Part shown: positions 25,583 to 35,420 of the stretch, one piece after another | Layout of the letters: each line of letters starts with the position of its first letter | How positions within the stretch are numbered: position 1 is the first letter of the stretch | Assembly (NCBI GenBank): GCA_964503315.1 | Contig: CAZCZL010000011.1 | Coordinates: 1-64,000, forward strand | DNA: 64,000 bases | Reading direction: 5' to 3' | Source: FEB-12 sp964503315 | GTDB lineage: Bacteria; Zixibacteria; MSB-5A5; GN15; FEB-12 | Notes under the pieces: generated by a model | The model's input: the letters and a program-made list of their open reading frames with translations, nothing else | What the model was told of the DNA's origin: nothing | Database searches by the model: none | Position numbers and translations under genes: made by a program

Positions 25583-26589
25583 CGCGGATTCTTCAGGCCC
25601 AGTAGTTGGCTCGATATACGCCAGTAGCCGTAATGTCCATCCGCGTCTTTGGGTCGAACATTTTCCACCACAAATCTGATCGTGTGCTTGCCTGCGGTCA
25701 GATGATCACTGAGATCAAGCTCCAGTGGTTTTACCAGATCACCAGGGCACCAGCCGCTGCGACTGTAGTCGCATGACCAGGAGCCATCGGTCCAGCGTCG
25801 ACAATACGGATTGATCGCGCGAAACTGGCGGCAATCGTCCCGCCACGGTCGATAGCGATACACCGCGATCCCGTCAACGTAAATGACATTATCCTTCTGC
25901 ACGAACTCGTCGGCATCCCGCCCGTCCGTGCAATGCCCGCTGACATAGTAATGCAGTAACACGCGCTTCAGGCCGGGTGGTACTTCTACGACTACTTCCG
26001 TCCCATTCACGCCCGGCGTATCGCTGGTGTAGGACTCAACGAAAATCAATCCGTGCACCCAGTCGGCATTGATGGCGCTTGTGTCCACCGAATAGGTCAA
26101 CGAGAGGTCAACTTTCCAGGCCGGAGTTACCCAGGTATCAATGAACCCCTTGATCACTCGCTCGCCGCTGAGCAGTGTCGATAGATGCGACAGGTCGACC
26201 TCGTACTCTGTCCGCCCGCCATACGCGGTCATGAACTTGATCAACTCGATATCGGGTCCACCCGGAATCTCAAGCCGTACATTTCCGGCACGATCCCACC
26301 GGTCGTACATCTCCAGTTCGTCTTTAGGTATCGGCTTGATCACGAGATGTCCCGTAATGCGAACGGAGCTGGTGTAGTGAGGGAGTTTGACCGTCCGCGC
26401 CATAACCCGCCCGCGATCCCGCGATTTCACCGAGTCGGTGTCGTATTTCGCCGCGTCATCCGGCGTGAAGTGGATCATGTTATCTGAAAACACGACAATT
26501 GTTTGTGTTGTGTCGGCTGTCAGTTCCGCGAAAGCGCTTCCCCAACTGAAGAGCATAAACAGGATCAGTGTCAATTGAATCCACTTCAT
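25579..26589 (-). CDS. Secreted PNGase F-like peptide-N-glycosidase
   Basis: 336 residues with signal peptide (cleavage near SAFA, 21). Two beta-sandwich halves as in PNGase F. By-eye alignment with the Elizabethkingia enzyme: D96 in YDRWDR falls on catalytic D60 (CDEWDR), E228 in ADEF falls on E206 (CAEW), and D151 in FIDTW falls on E118 (YTETW), a conservative E-to-D change. RSGWCPG (277-283) is nearly identical to RAGWCPG of PNGase F. The family cleaves the Asn-GlcNAc bond and frees whole N-glycans. Six cysteines could form the disulfides expected of a secreted enzyme. 26 bp after the GH38 gene in the same operon. The E118D change could lower or alter activity. Confidence 0.8.
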   Translation of the reverse strand: MKWIQLTLILFMLFSWGSAFAELTADTTQTIVVFSDNMIHFTPDDAAKYDTDSVKSRDRGRVMARTVKLPHYTSSVRITGHLVIKPIPKDELEMYDRWDRAGNVRLEIPGGPDIELIKFMTAYGGRTEYEVDLSHLSTLLSGERVIKGFIDTWVTPAWKVDLSLTYSVDTSAINADWVHGLIFVESYTSDTPGVNGTEVVVEVPPGLKRVLLHYYVSGHCTDGRDADEFVQKDNVIYVDGIAVYRYRPWRDDCRQFRAINPYCRRWTDGSWSCDYSRSGWCPGDLVKPLELDLSDHLTAGKHTIRFVVENVRPKDADGHYGYWRISSQLLGLKNPR

Positions 26590-26615
26590 CGGTGTATCAT
26601 CCTATGATCAGGCGC

Positions 26616-29600
26616 TCATTCATCAAATTTCAGTTTGAACGTGCGTATCTCAAACGGCGACATCTTCAGTTCAATTGACTGAGAAATCTCTACCGTTTCC
26701 TCTTCAGTCCATTCCAAAAGGTTGGTCTCCACCAACCGCGCGCCTGGAAGATCCACTTCCAGACTGCCCAACGAATAACGCCCGTGCGTTTCGACAATGC
26801 GAAGTATGAAACAATTCTCCAGTTCAGCCTTTTTCACTACTTCGAGCGACAGACCTTCACCGGACAACCTGAATGGGAGTTGGGAGCGCGTGGCGCGCAC
26901 TCCAGACAGTACTATCAGGCCCTGATTCAATTTGGCCGCCTCTGGCATTACGTTTGAGTGAACCAGATCCCCGGTATGCGGCAAGAGGCTGTAGGTGAAC
27001 TTGTGTTCCCCCTGGTCGGCATCCGGATCAGGGTAGTTCGGCGACCGCAGTAAATTCAGGTCAAGCAAACCATTCTCAACGTGATAGCCATACTTGCAGT
27101 CATTGAGCAGTGCCACGCCGTGATCCACATCCGAGAGATCGGCGTATCGATGCCCCACTACCTCAAATTTCGCCTGCTCCCAGGATGTGTTGGTATGGGT
27201 ACTGCGCTTCAGATAGCCGTATTGAATGTCGAACGATGCCTGTTCTGACCGGACAGTCACCGGAAACGCCACGCGCAGCATTCGGTGCTTTTCATGCCAT
27301 TCGACTCGCGTCTCAAAGTCCAGACGTTTGGACCCCTTCTCCAGTCGGATGGTCTGCTCGATCCTCGATTCCCCTATCTGATAGACGATGTGAATTCCCT
27401 GTCGCACCTCACCGTTGGGTAATGCCTCTACAGTTACCACCTGGGCAGTCTCGAGCAACGTGTCGCGATAGAATGAGTCGATATCCCAGGCATTCCAATC
27501 GTTCGGCCGATCCTCATACAGGCATATCAGATTACCAGGTTGGTCTGGCGCGATAAACTCTCGCCGCATTTCCTTATCGTAGCAGCGTACCAGCGTGCCA
27601 TCTTCGCCGAACTCATTTACAACAAGCTCATTCTCAAGACACAAGCCCCGGTCTTGATTACTTTCACTTTCCGCCAAGGGCGCTTTGGTGATGGTCACAA
27701 ATGAATATGGTGCAACAGAAACGCGCACTGCAACCCGATCCCCCTCCTTCTGCCACGGGAGGATCTCTCCGGATTCTCTCTTGGCGACAGAGCCCTTCCA
27801 TTCGTTCGGCAGTACTATCGTTCCCTCGAATGGTGAATGCAGGGTGTTGACAAGCGTTATTGCGTCGTCGTCCGGGTTAAACAGCTCGCTGGCAACCTCC
27901 GTCAACAACCGATCACACTTCTCAAGCGCGTCGCGGTACTCGTCATGAGCCACGCGATAGACCCGCCAGATGCTTGACCCCGGAATAATATCATGGAATT
28001 GATTCAGCAGAACAGTTTCCCAGATCTCCTCGATCTGTGATTGCGGATACTTCTCAACAAGCAAGCATGAGCTGAGCATTTCAAGTGCCCGAAGTTTCTG
28101 CTCCAGCTTCCGGTTGGCCCATTTCATGTACGCTTGAGTTGTCAATGTCCCGCGATGTAATTCGAGATACAGTTCCCCCACCCAGGTCGGCACCGAATCT
28201 TGGTAAGCGGCCAGTCGGTCGAAGAAATCCCGCGCGTTCCCGAAGCTGACCTTGGGCGCGCCCTCCAGATCCGCCTGCCGTCTCCCCATTTCGATATGCT
28301 CATCCTTCGGGCCACCGCCGCCATCGCCGACGCCGAAGAGCGAGATGAACTCATCGATAAATTCTCGTTCTTTGAAACTCTCCTGCGCGGCCCTCAATGA
28401 CTCAGATGCCAACTGGCTGTTATACGTATTCTCCGGTGGGAAATGACTGAGCACCGTGCTCCCATCGATTCCCTGCCAATTGAACGTGTGGTACGGAAAA
28501 TCGTTGATCTGACTCCAGGACATTTTTTGCGTGAGGAAAAACTGAATCCCACTTTTCCGGAGCAACTGTGGCAGCGCCGCAGAATACCCGAAGACATCCG
28601 GCAACCAGAGATTATTGACATCTACGCCGAATTCGTTTCTGAAGAAATTCTTCCCGTGTAGTAGCTGACGAATCAGTGACTCGCCACCGGTCACGTTGCA
28701 GTCGGCCTCGACCCACATCCCTCCTTGCAGTTCCCATCTCCCTGCCTTGACCGCCACTTTGATCCGTTCATACAGCGCGGGATAATGCTCCTTCACGAAC
28801 GCGTAGTGCTGAGGTTGCGAAGCTCCAAAGACATACTCCGGATATCGCTCGATCAGTTCGAGTTGAGTCGCGAATGTCCGCGCGCACTTGCGGATCGTCT
28901 CTCTGACCGGCCAGAGCCAGGCGGTATCAATATGCGCATGTCCCACCGCCTTTACAGTGAGCGCGGAGGCTGTCGCAGATTTCTCCAACTCGGGCGCGAT
29001 CAATTCCCGAAAGACACGAGGATCATCGCCGCTCATGGCATACGCGTTCAGACCGTCGGTACACGCGCGAATTATCCGCGCCCGGCGAACGCTTTTCTCC
29101 GGAAGGCTCTTCACCAATCCGAGCAGGACACGAAGGTCCAGCGTTAGATGCCAGAGCTCGGTATCGAATACCCCAAGTCGAATACAGTTGACGCGAGCGT
29201 CATACTGGCCGTAGCGGTTGGTCGCGTCCGGTCCTGGATCAAGATCGCAAAACATGCCGAACAATCCGTTGGCCGCCGCCTCTACCCACAACTCAATATG
29301 CTCGCCGCCTACGGCGGCTTCAGACAGCCTAACTATATCCCGGCCAAACTCTGTGTCGAAAACTGATCCATTCGTTATTCCCTGCAGGATCTTACCATTC
29401 GGCAGAAAAACCAGCCCTTCACCCCCGAGATCGATCTGCGCCACGACCGGTTTTCCACTATAGGAATTCGGTATGTCACCGGTCAGGCGGAACCAGGCGC
29501 TCTCCCATGTCTTTCCCCAGACCTCGCCAACTTCTATCGAGCTGTAGGCGAGTTTCGTACGATGTTCAAACCGCACCGGCTCGGATGACCGCGCAAATGA

Positions 29601-29702
29601 TGCTTCCAGCGGTACCGTTTCCTGGACGATCGCTTTCATGGCCCGCCGGTTGAACTGTTCGATGCGTCGTATCGCTATGAGTATCTCTTTTTGATTCACC
29701 AT
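26616..29702 (-). CDS. GH38 alpha-mannosidase, cytoplasmic
   Basis: 1028 residues from ATG 29702, which follows GGAG by four bases and comes right after the symporter stop codon; the longer frame (36 bases more) is less likely. Zinc ligands H257 and D259 in GHAHIDTAWLWP, catalytic nucleophile D369 in WLPDVFGYS, and HIDT/FGASQPQ/ELQGGMWVEAD motifs are all intact, with the usual beta-sandwich C-terminal half. Removes alpha-linked mannose from oligosaccharides. No signal peptide, so it works on imported high-mannose or core mannose. Its product with the GlcNAc core, Man-beta-1,4-GlcNAc, is what the GH130 neighbour would phosphorolyse. Confidence 0.93.
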   Translation of the reverse strand: MVNQKEILIAIRRIEQFNRRAMKAIVQETVPLEASFARSSEPVRFEHRTKLAYSSIEVGEVWGKTWESAWFRLTGDIPNSYSGKPVVAQIDLGGEGLVFLPNGKILQGITNGSVFDTEFGRDIVRLSEAAVGGEHIELWVEAAANGLFGMFCDLDPGPDATNRYGQYDARVNCIRLGVFDTELWHLTLDLRVLLGLVKSLPEKSVRRARIIRACTDGLNAYAMSGDDPRVFRELIAPELEKSATASALTVKAVGHAHIDTAWLWPVRETIRKCARTFATQLELIERYPEYVFGASQPQHYAFVKEHYPALYERIKVAVKAGRWELQGGMWVEADCNVTGGESLIRQLLHGKNFFRNEFGVDVNNLWLPDVFGYSAALPQLLRKSGIQFFLTQKMSWSQINDFPYHTFNWQGIDGSTVLSHFPPENTYNSQLASESLRAAQESFKEREFIDEFISLFGVGDGGGGPKDEHIEMGRRQADLEGAPKVSFGNARDFFDRLAAYQDSVPTWVGELYLELHRGTLTTQAYMKWANRKLEQKLRALEMLSSCLLVEKYPQSQIEEIWETVLLNQFHDIIPGSSIWRVYRVAHDEYRDALEKCDRLLTEVASELFNPDDDAITLVNTLHSPFEGTIVLPNEWKGSVAKRESGEILPWQKEGDRVAVRVSVAPYSFVTITKAPLAESESNQDRGLCLENELVVNEFGEDGTLVRCYDKEMRREFIAPDQPGNLICLYEDRPNDWNAWDIDSFYRDTLLETAQVVTVEALPNGEVRQGIHIVYQIGESRIEQTIRLEKGSKRLDFETRVEWHEKHRMLRVAFPVTVRSEQASFDIQYGYLKRSTHTNTSWEQAKFEVVGHRYADLSDVDHGVALLNDCKYGYHVENGLLDLNLLRSPNYPDPDADQGEHKFTYSLLPHTGDLVHSNVMPEAAKLNQGLIVLSGVRATRSQLPFRLSGEGLSLEVVKKAELENCFILRIVETHGRYSLGSLEVDLPGARLVETNLLEWTEEETVEISQSIELKMSPFEIRTFKLKFDE

Positions 29703-29703
29703 C

Positions 29704-31662
29704 TCACTCCACTGATCCGGAAGGTGGGGCGGCATCATGCGCCTTCGTTACGAATCCATCGTCTCGATGGTCGCGCTCTGAAGTTTGCAGCTTTTTGTTC
29801 ATGCGCCGCAGATCGCGGAAGCCCCCCAACAGGAACCAAACTATTATCACCGCCGAGACAAGAATGTGCAGTGTCAGGTAGATACGCCAAAAGAGCAGCC
29901 ATGACTCATCGCTGACATCATGAGTTAAATTGTAGATAGTCCCCACGATGAACGTGAGCACCCAACCACCGGTCCAGACGTAATTCAAGATGTATATGAT
30001 CTTGTCGGCCCGCGTGAATTCCTTCCCCATGCCAAGCATCGCCCAACCTTTGGAGGGAGCTTCGTCGACGATGGTCATCTCACCCGCGATGGCGTACTTG
30101 CCCCGGTGCAGTAGTTTGTCGAAGTCATATTCCTCCCGCTTGCCGAATAACGAGACTCCGACATACATGACGGACGCTCCCACCATGCTTATTCCCCAGA
30201 ACCATTGGCCGTTGATCGGGAAGTCTGGATAGATCTGATGCAGGATTATTCCCCCGACAGCAATACCCGATCCGGTTATCATAGCCGCCCAAGCCGCGGC
30301 GGTGGTCCCCCGCTTCCAATACAATCCGCCGATAATGATGGCACCTGAGCCACCGGCGAAGATCGCGCCAGTGATGGCGAAGAACAGGAAGATATACTCT
30401 GACTGTTTAAAGATCAGGCTGAACAGAAAGGCGAACAGGCCGACCGAGACGATGGCCCAACGCAGAATGCGAAGATGCTGTTTCGGTTCGAACGGACGTT
30501 TGCGCAGCGGCATGAGAACATCCTGTACCAGGATGCTCCCCCACGAATGCATATACGCGTCAAGCGTACTGATACTGGCGGCCAGCATCATGGCGGCAAA
30601 GAGACCCATCAGTCCGCGAGGCAATAGGTGTGTTAGCACCAACGGCACCTTTAATTGGCTCTGTACTGCTTCTCCCTCGATCCCTGACAATGTGTTCGAG
30701 ACGGCGCCCGCCACACCGGCGAAGTCCGGATGATTCAGCACCGTGTATGCGATGATAGGGATGAAGAGGAACATGATCGACATCGGCAGATTCCTCAGCG
30801 AAGTCAGCACATTGGCCATCTTTGCCTCATGCGCGTTTTTTGCCGACGAATTGTACGCCTGGGTCCCCTGCCAGGACATGGTCCCGTAGATCACGCCGAT
30901 GATACCAACCAGAAAATACCAGAAGTTGAAATCCTGCACCTGGCTCGTTTTGAACGGATTGATGAGCGACGCGTTCTCCGGCGCGGCCGCTAAGGCCTGC
31001 TCGATATGACCCCAATCGAAGGAAACGAAGAAATACAGAACGAGCATCACAAACACGCCGTAGACCAGTACTCCCTGAAAGAAGTCCGCATATATGACCG
31101 AGACCTGACCGCCGCCCAGTACGAAGTAGAGCGATATTCCCAACAAGAACGCCATCAGGAGTGGAAACATGCCGACATGGACGCCGAGTATCGAGATTGT
31201 TTCCGGCAAGCCGCAGAAATACATGAAGAAGCGCGCTTCAACCGCCGGGAAAATTCCAAAATTAACGATTCCGGACAAAAACGCGATCATGCCGGTGAAG
31301 ATCCTGAACTCCCGGCTGTATCGTACCTCGAAATATTGCGCGAGCGTCAATGACCGGGTTTGCCGAAATCGATAAATGACCCACCCGGACACCGTGATCA
31401 CCAACACAACGAGAGCAGTGGTCATGCCCCACCAGGTCAGCGAGAATCCGGCGATCAGATTCATTTCGAGGTTTCCGACGACCGTGATCGCGCCGATCCC
31501 GGCGGCTCCACTGGCGACACACAGTACATAGCGACCCGCCGAGCGACCGGCAGAGAGAAAATCCGCCACGCTTTTCATCACGCGGCGACCGGCCTCGACC
31601 GAAAGGATCATCAATCCCAGAGAGACGATAACGATTGTCCAGTCAAGTATGCTGAGATTCAT
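29704..31662 (-). CDS. SSS/SLC5-family sodium:solute symporter
   Basis: 652 residues with about 14-15 membrane segments. SSS features: DFLSAGRSAGRYV in the first loop, GNLEMNLIAGFSLTWW, LTLAQYFEVRYSREFR, and ASISTLDAYMHSWGSILVQDV (the D..MSS-like Na+ segment). Family members couple Na+ to uptake of sugars and related solutes. In this operon it takes the place of a SusC/SusD or MFS importer and probably brings glycan-derived oligo- or monosaccharides across the inner membrane. 38 bp after the CBM9-like gene; 1 base separates its stop from the GH38 start. Confidence 0.9.
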   Translation of the reverse strand: MNLSILDWTIVIVSLGLMILSVEAGRRVMKSVADFLSAGRSAGRYVLCVASGAAGIGAITVVGNLEMNLIAGFSLTWWGMTTALVVLVITVSGWVIYRFRQTRSLTLAQYFEVRYSREFRIFTGMIAFLSGIVNFGIFPAVEARFFMYFCGLPETISILGVHVGMFPLLMAFLLGISLYFVLGGGQVSVIYADFFQGVLVYGVFVMLVLYFFVSFDWGHIEQALAAAPENASLINPFKTSQVQDFNFWYFLVGIIGVIYGTMSWQGTQAYNSSAKNAHEAKMANVLTSLRNLPMSIMFLFIPIIAYTVLNHPDFAGVAGAVSNTLSGIEGEAVQSQLKVPLVLTHLLPRGLMGLFAAMMLAASISTLDAYMHSWGSILVQDVLMPLRKRPFEPKQHLRILRWAIVSVGLFAFLFSLIFKQSEYIFLFFAITGAIFAGGSGAIIIGGLYWKRGTTAAAWAAMITGSGIAVGGIILHQIYPDFPINGQWFWGISMVGASVMYVGVSLFGKREEYDFDKLLHRGKYAIAGEMTIVDEAPSKGWAMLGMGKEFTRADKIIYILNYVWTGGWVLTFIVGTIYNLTHDVSDESWLLFWRIYLTLHILVSAVIIVWFLLGGFRDLRRMNKKLQTSERDHRDDGFVTKAHDAAPPSGSVE

Positions 31663-31700
31663 ATCTTCTCCAGGGAAGCGTTGCTCACTTCAAAGGCCAC

Positions 31701-32807
31701 TCACTGCTCCGTGACGATCCGGCCATCCTCGCCTATGCGTATGCATAGTCTTCCGTCGCTATTGCGAAGGGCAGCGTCGAACGAGTCCGAAGTTATCTCT
31801 ATCGTTGGAGGCCAGACGAAGCCATTGACCTGTCCCATCTTAAGTTCGAGTTCATTGAGATTGGTGCTGTACTTATGATGCTTGGCGAAGTGATTTCGCT
31901 GCGCGTAGTATATCTGCCGCAGTGCCAAGCGTGCGGATTCAAGCGAATCCGCATTGAAGGCAACCTGTTTCGCACCGATGGCAGAGTCAGAGAATTGCAC
32001 AATACCCCACATCTCCGGGTAGTGCATCGCTATCAGCCCTTGCGGAGACCAGACCCAATTATCCTCAGGAAGTGACTTGCCGGTTGAAGGGTCTACTTCT
32101 TTGACATACGCCCCATTCCGGACAACGGTTTTCCACTCGACCCGTGAAAAATTGACTTTCCACTGGTCGCCATCATTGGGTGGGCTGGGACGGTGCGCGC
32201 ATTCCGCCAGTACTTTCCAGGGGATCGCGATTTCAACTGTCCATCCCGAATCAACATCGCCCGGCTGATTGAGTGTACCATTGATTGCGACCGCCGTCTT
32301 GAGACCCTGTATATCCCACGCGTTGACCGCGGGTCCGCCATCCCGATACGGTTTGAGAAGCAGCAGATCCCAAACTGTGTTCAGAGCGTTGATCTCGAGC
32401 TCGTAATATTCGTGTGAGTCCATGTCCGGATCGATGAAGACTTCGAAGTCATTATCGTGATAGATCACCGCGTCCCGTTCGGTTAGCGTTCCCCATACGT
32501 CAGGCTCCTTCAGTTCGGCGCAGACATAAAAATAGGAAGTATTCCAGAGCATCTTCGCGCGTGTTTCAAAGCGCGGCGCCGGTTTCAGCATTCCTTCGAT
32601 ATCAGTGAAGAGCTCTGTCCATGGTGCGGTCCGCCAACCAGAATCGGATAGGTCTCCATCGACAACGATTGCGTTTGGAGTGCGATAGCAGACATACTGC
32701 CGCGGCTCGTACGGGATCCCCGGAAGTGGCATCAAATCGACGGCCAGCGTAGAACCACCAATAACGAGAACAAGCATCGCCCAGATTACTACCAGCCGAC
32801 TATTCAT
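31701..32807 (-). CDS. Secreted CBM9-like carbohydrate-binding protein
   Basis: 368 residues, signal peptide (VIWAMLVLVIGGSTLAVD). Residues about 40-250 form a family 9-like carbohydrate-binding sandwich: IVVDGDLSDSGWRTAPW, AKMLWNTSYFYVCAELKEPDVW, DNDFEVFIDPD, YYELEINALNTVWDLLL, WTVEIAIPWKVL and VNFSRVEWK are the hallmark segments of this fold. No catalytic site is evident. The C-terminal 100 residues are helical with an unknown role. Likely holds glycan near the cell. Overlaps the GH130 gene by 8 bp. Confidence 0.8.
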   Translation of the reverse strand: MNSRLVVIWAMLVLVIGGSTLAVDLMPLPGIPYEPRQYVCYRTPNAIVVDGDLSDSGWRTAPWTELFTDIEGMLKPAPRFETRAKMLWNTSYFYVCAELKEPDVWGTLTERDAVIYHDNDFEVFIDPDMDSHEYYELEINALNTVWDLLLLKPYRDGGPAVNAWDIQGLKTAVAINGTLNQPGDVDSGWTVEIAIPWKVLAECAHRPSPPNDGDQWKVNFSRVEWKTVVRNGAYVKEVDPSTGKSLPEDNWVWSPQGLIAMHYPEMWGIVQFSDSAIGAKQVAFNADSLESARLALRQIYYAQRNHFAKHHKYSTNLNELELKMGQVNGFVWPPTIEITSDSFDAALRNSDGRLCIRIGEDGRIVTEQ

Positions 32808-33759
32808 TCATCGCCTCCAGCATTTCCTTCACCGTCGTTGTCGCAAGTCCGACACAGGTATCCGCGGCGCCATAGTACACAAGCAGTTCGGTGTTATCCC
32901 CCACGAACCCGTCAGCGCTTATCGACCTTGGCACCATCCCTGAAGGGAACACTACATTCGGCACTTGACCGACCAGTTCATACATCTCGCGCGGTTCAAG
33001 AATATTGCACCGACTCCGGCCAATGACACGTGCCGGATCCTGTAGATCGTGTAGTGCCACTCCCGCCTGGTAGATATTACTCGCCGCAAAATGAGTCGCC
33101 ACGCCGTGATAGATATGCAGCCATCCTTGGCGCGTTTTGATTGGCGGTGGCCCCGAACCGATCAATTCATCCCAATAGTGAAAGCGTCCGCGCATTACAC
33201 GCGCACGGGCATTCCAGTTCATCAGATCACCAGACATCGCCAATTCTATTTCGCTGCCGGTCGCGATGCCGCCGTCTAGAGCTGTCCGGTTGGGGCGATA
33301 GAACATGGCGTAGGCTCCGCCTATTCTCTCCGGAAACAGCACGGCGTTGCGGGCATCTCCTTCGAGTGGCACGCCCATAAACTCGAATTGCTGGAAGTCA
33401 TCGGTTCGCGCGAGCCCGATCTTGCACCCGCTATCAGTATCCAGTGCCAGCGTGAGATAGCAGAGATCTCCGATCTGCGTTAGCCTCGGGTCATAGACGT
33501 GAAATATCTCATATGGAAGCTTCTCGATTCCTCGAAACTGAATCGGCCGGTCGGCTATCTTGAATTGAACGCCGTCATGGCTAAATGCCGGCAGCAGGTG
33601 GGTTTCCCGTCCTCGATCCTGCACCCGCAGGATTAGAACGATCTGATCTTTCCAAAGGACAGCGCCGGGATTGAAAACGGACGAAACATCCACCAAATGT
33701 GGTCGGATCGTGGGAATATCCGAACGGCTGATCAGGGGGTTTGCGGGGTGACGCTTCAT
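32800..33759 (-). CDS. GH130 beta-mannoside phosphorylase
   Basis: 319 residues, five-bladed propeller typical of GH130, cytoplasmic. FNPGAVLW, LILRVQDRGRETH, the catalytic Asp D90 in HVYDPRLT, KDNAVLFPE-like RNAVLFPERI, WDELIGSGPPPI and YHGV are all GH130 features. Family members phosphorolyse Man-beta-1,4-GlcNAc or beta-1,4-mannooligosaccharides to mannose-1-phosphate. With GH38, GH20 and a PNGase in the operon, Man-beta-1,4-GlcNAc from the N-glycan core is the likely substrate. First gene of the minus-strand operon; ribosome binding site weak. Confidence 0.9.
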   Translation of the reverse strand: MKRHPANPLISRSDIPTIRPHLVDVSSVFNPGAVLWKDQIVLILRVQDRGRETHLLPAFSHDGVQFKIADRPIQFRGIEKLPYEIFHVYDPRLTQIGDLCYLTLALDTDSGCKIGLARTDDFQQFEFMGVPLEGDARNAVLFPERIGGAYAMFYRPNRTALDGGIATGSEIELAMSGDLMNWNARARVMRGRFHYWDELIGSGPPPIKTRQGWLHIYHGVATHFAASNIYQAGVALHDLQDPARVIGRSRCNILEPREMYELVGQVPNVVFPSGMVPRSISADGFVGDNTELLVYYGAADTCVGLATTTVKEMLEAMNE

Positions 33760-33802
33760 CTAGTTCATAAGATCTCAGTCACAATCGCGGCTACATGACA
33801 GT

Positions 33803-33831
33803 AGGATAGACGACATTGGCCTATTCGACAA
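33803..33831 (-). promoter_or_regulatory. Promoter of the six-gene glycan operon
   Basis: Minus strand: TTGTCG (33831-33826), 17-bp spacer, TATCCT (33808-33803), 44 bases before the GH130 start. The same TATCCT -10 is used on the plus strand. Confidence 0.5.
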
Positions 33832-33875
33832 GGGCTTTTTTGGGCTCTCCCGGTCGCTTGCCCGGAAATCCCGAC

Positions 33876-33905
33876 TTGCCCTGATATCAGGGAGTTGCTT
33901 ATCCT
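33876..33905 (+). promoter_or_regulatory. Promoter of the GH29-GH163-GH3 operon
   Basis: TTGCCC (33876-33881), 18-bp spacer, TATCCT (33900-33905), about 50 bases before the GTG start of the fucosidase. The spacer holds a perfect palindrome. Confidence 0.5.
33879..33892. promoter_or_regulatory. Perfect 14-bp palindrome, candidate operator
   Basis: CCCTGATATCAGGG, symmetric at every position, lies between -35 and -10 of the plus-strand promoter and overlaps the last three bases of the -35. This is a classic repressor position. No regulator gene is present in the locus, so its protein would be encoded elsewhere. Confidence 0.5.
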
Positions 33906-33957
33906 GTATGGAGACGGCTTTCGATTTATCCGGACCCGTGACCTCTCGGAGGAAAAC

Positions 33958-35415
33958 GTGAAACACCGCATCTCTTCTGTACCTGTCAACGCACTTGTCA
34001 GCCTTGCATTTCTCGCTCTAGCGCTATTAGCATCCGCTGTGTGCGCGGCAGACCCGGTAACTCCAACGGAAACGGAGACCGACCCCGCTGTACTTCAAAA
34101 ACTGGAGTGGTTCCAGGATCAGAAATTCGGCCTGCTGATGCATTGGGGGACCTACAGCCAGTGGCAGATCGTCGAGAGCTGGTCGCTCTGCCCTGAGGAT
34201 GAAAACTGGTGCGAACGTCGCGGTGAAAAGGCGCAGGATTATTTTGAGTACAAACACGCTTATGAAGACCTGCAAACCACTTTCAACCCGGTGAGATTTG
34301 ATCCCGACTCATGGGCTGTTGCCGCTAAAGAAGCCGGCATGAAGTACGTTATCTTCACGACCAAACATCATGACGGTTTTTGCATGTTTGACACCAAGGA
34401 GACCGACTACAAGGTTACGTCCGAAAAGTGCCCTTTCGGCGCGAATCCTCGCGCCAATATCGCCAGGGAGATATTCACTGCCTTTCGTGCCCAGGGAATT
34501 GGCACAGGCGCCTACTTCTCCAAGCCGGATTGGCACAACCCCGACTATTGGTGGCCATACTTCCCGCCATTCGACCGGAATGTCAATTATGACATCAACC
34601 GCTATCCCCAGAAGTGGGAATCCTTCAAGCAGTTTACGTCTAATCAGATTAGAGAGCTGATGACGGACTACGGCGCCATCGACATTCTCTGGCTCGATGG
34701 AGGCTGGGTGCAGCCCATGACAGCAACCTCACCGCGTTGGGGAAAGGTGCCGTGCGATCAGAATATCGATATGCCAGCGATCGCCGCCATGGCTCGCTCT
34801 TTGCAGCCGGGGTTGATCATCGTTGACCGGGCGGTCGAAGGCCGGTACCAGAATTACCGCACGCCTGAGCAGGAGATTCCGGATACCGCCCTGAATTACA
34901 TCTGGGAGACCTGCATGACTATGGCCACTTCCTGGAGCTATGTTTCGACCGACACGTACAAACCCACCCGACAACTGATCCACCTCCTGGTTGATATCGT
35001 AGCCAAAGGCGGCAACCTGCTGCTGAATATTGGCCCCAGCCCTGAGGGCGAACTCCCTCCTGTCTCTCTGGAGCGGCTCAAAGAGATAGGTACATGGATG
35101 CGTGTGAATAGCGAGGCGATCTACAACACCCGCGCTGTCTCTCCATACAAAAAAGGAAATATCTGTTTCACGCGTCTCCCCGATGGCCGCATCAACGCGA
35201 TCTATCTCGGCGCCGAAAGCGAAGCTAATCCGCCGGAGACGATCACAATTTCCGCCTTCGTCCCCAAGGCTGGAAGTGAGGTTAGAATGCTTGGTCTGTC
35301 CGAAGCTATCGCGTGGGAAGCAGTAAGAGACGGGTTCGTGATGCACCTCCCGGAATCAGTCCGTGAGAATCCACCTTGCGGTCACGCCTGGAGCTTTACA
35401 TTTGAGATAGAGTAA
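33958..35415 (+). CDS. Secreted GH29 alpha-L-fucosidase
   Basis: 485 residues from GTG 33958, preceded by GGAGG at five bases; the longer frame would place 21 residues before the signal peptide (ALVSLAFLALALLASAVCAAD). GH29 motifs: KFGLLMHWGTYS, KYVIFTTKHHDGFCMFDT, YFSKPDW and the nucleophile D247 in DILWLDGGW. Retaining removal of alpha-L-fucose, here probably core or antenna fucose of N-glycans in the periplasm or outside. The acid/base residue is not certain from sequence, as usual in GH29. First of three plus-strand genes; 5 bp to the next. Confidence 0.92.
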   Translation: MKHRISSVPVNALVSLAFLALALLASAVCAADPVTPTETETDPAVLQKLEWFQDQKFGLLMHWGTYSQWQIVESWSLCPEDENWCERRGEKAQDYFEYKHAYEDLQTTFNPVRFDPDSWAVAAKEAGMKYVIFTTKHHDGFCMFDTKETDYKVTSEKCPFGANPRANIAREIFTAFRAQGIGTGAYFSKPDWHNPDYWWPYFPPFDRNVNYDINRYPQKWESFKQFTSNQIRELMTDYGAIDILWLDGGWVQPMTATSPRWGKVPCDQNIDMPAIAAMARSLQPGLIIVDRAVEGRYQNYRTPEQEIPDTALNYIWETCMTMATSWSYVSTDTYKPTRQLIHLLVDIVAKGGNLLLNIGPSPEGELPPVSLERLKEIGTWMRVNSEAIYNTRAVSPYKKGNICFTRLPDGRINAIYLGAESEANPPETITISAFVPKAGSEVRMLGLSEAIAWEAVRDGFVMHLPESVRENPPCGHAWSFTFEIE

Positions 35416-35420
35416 AACAA

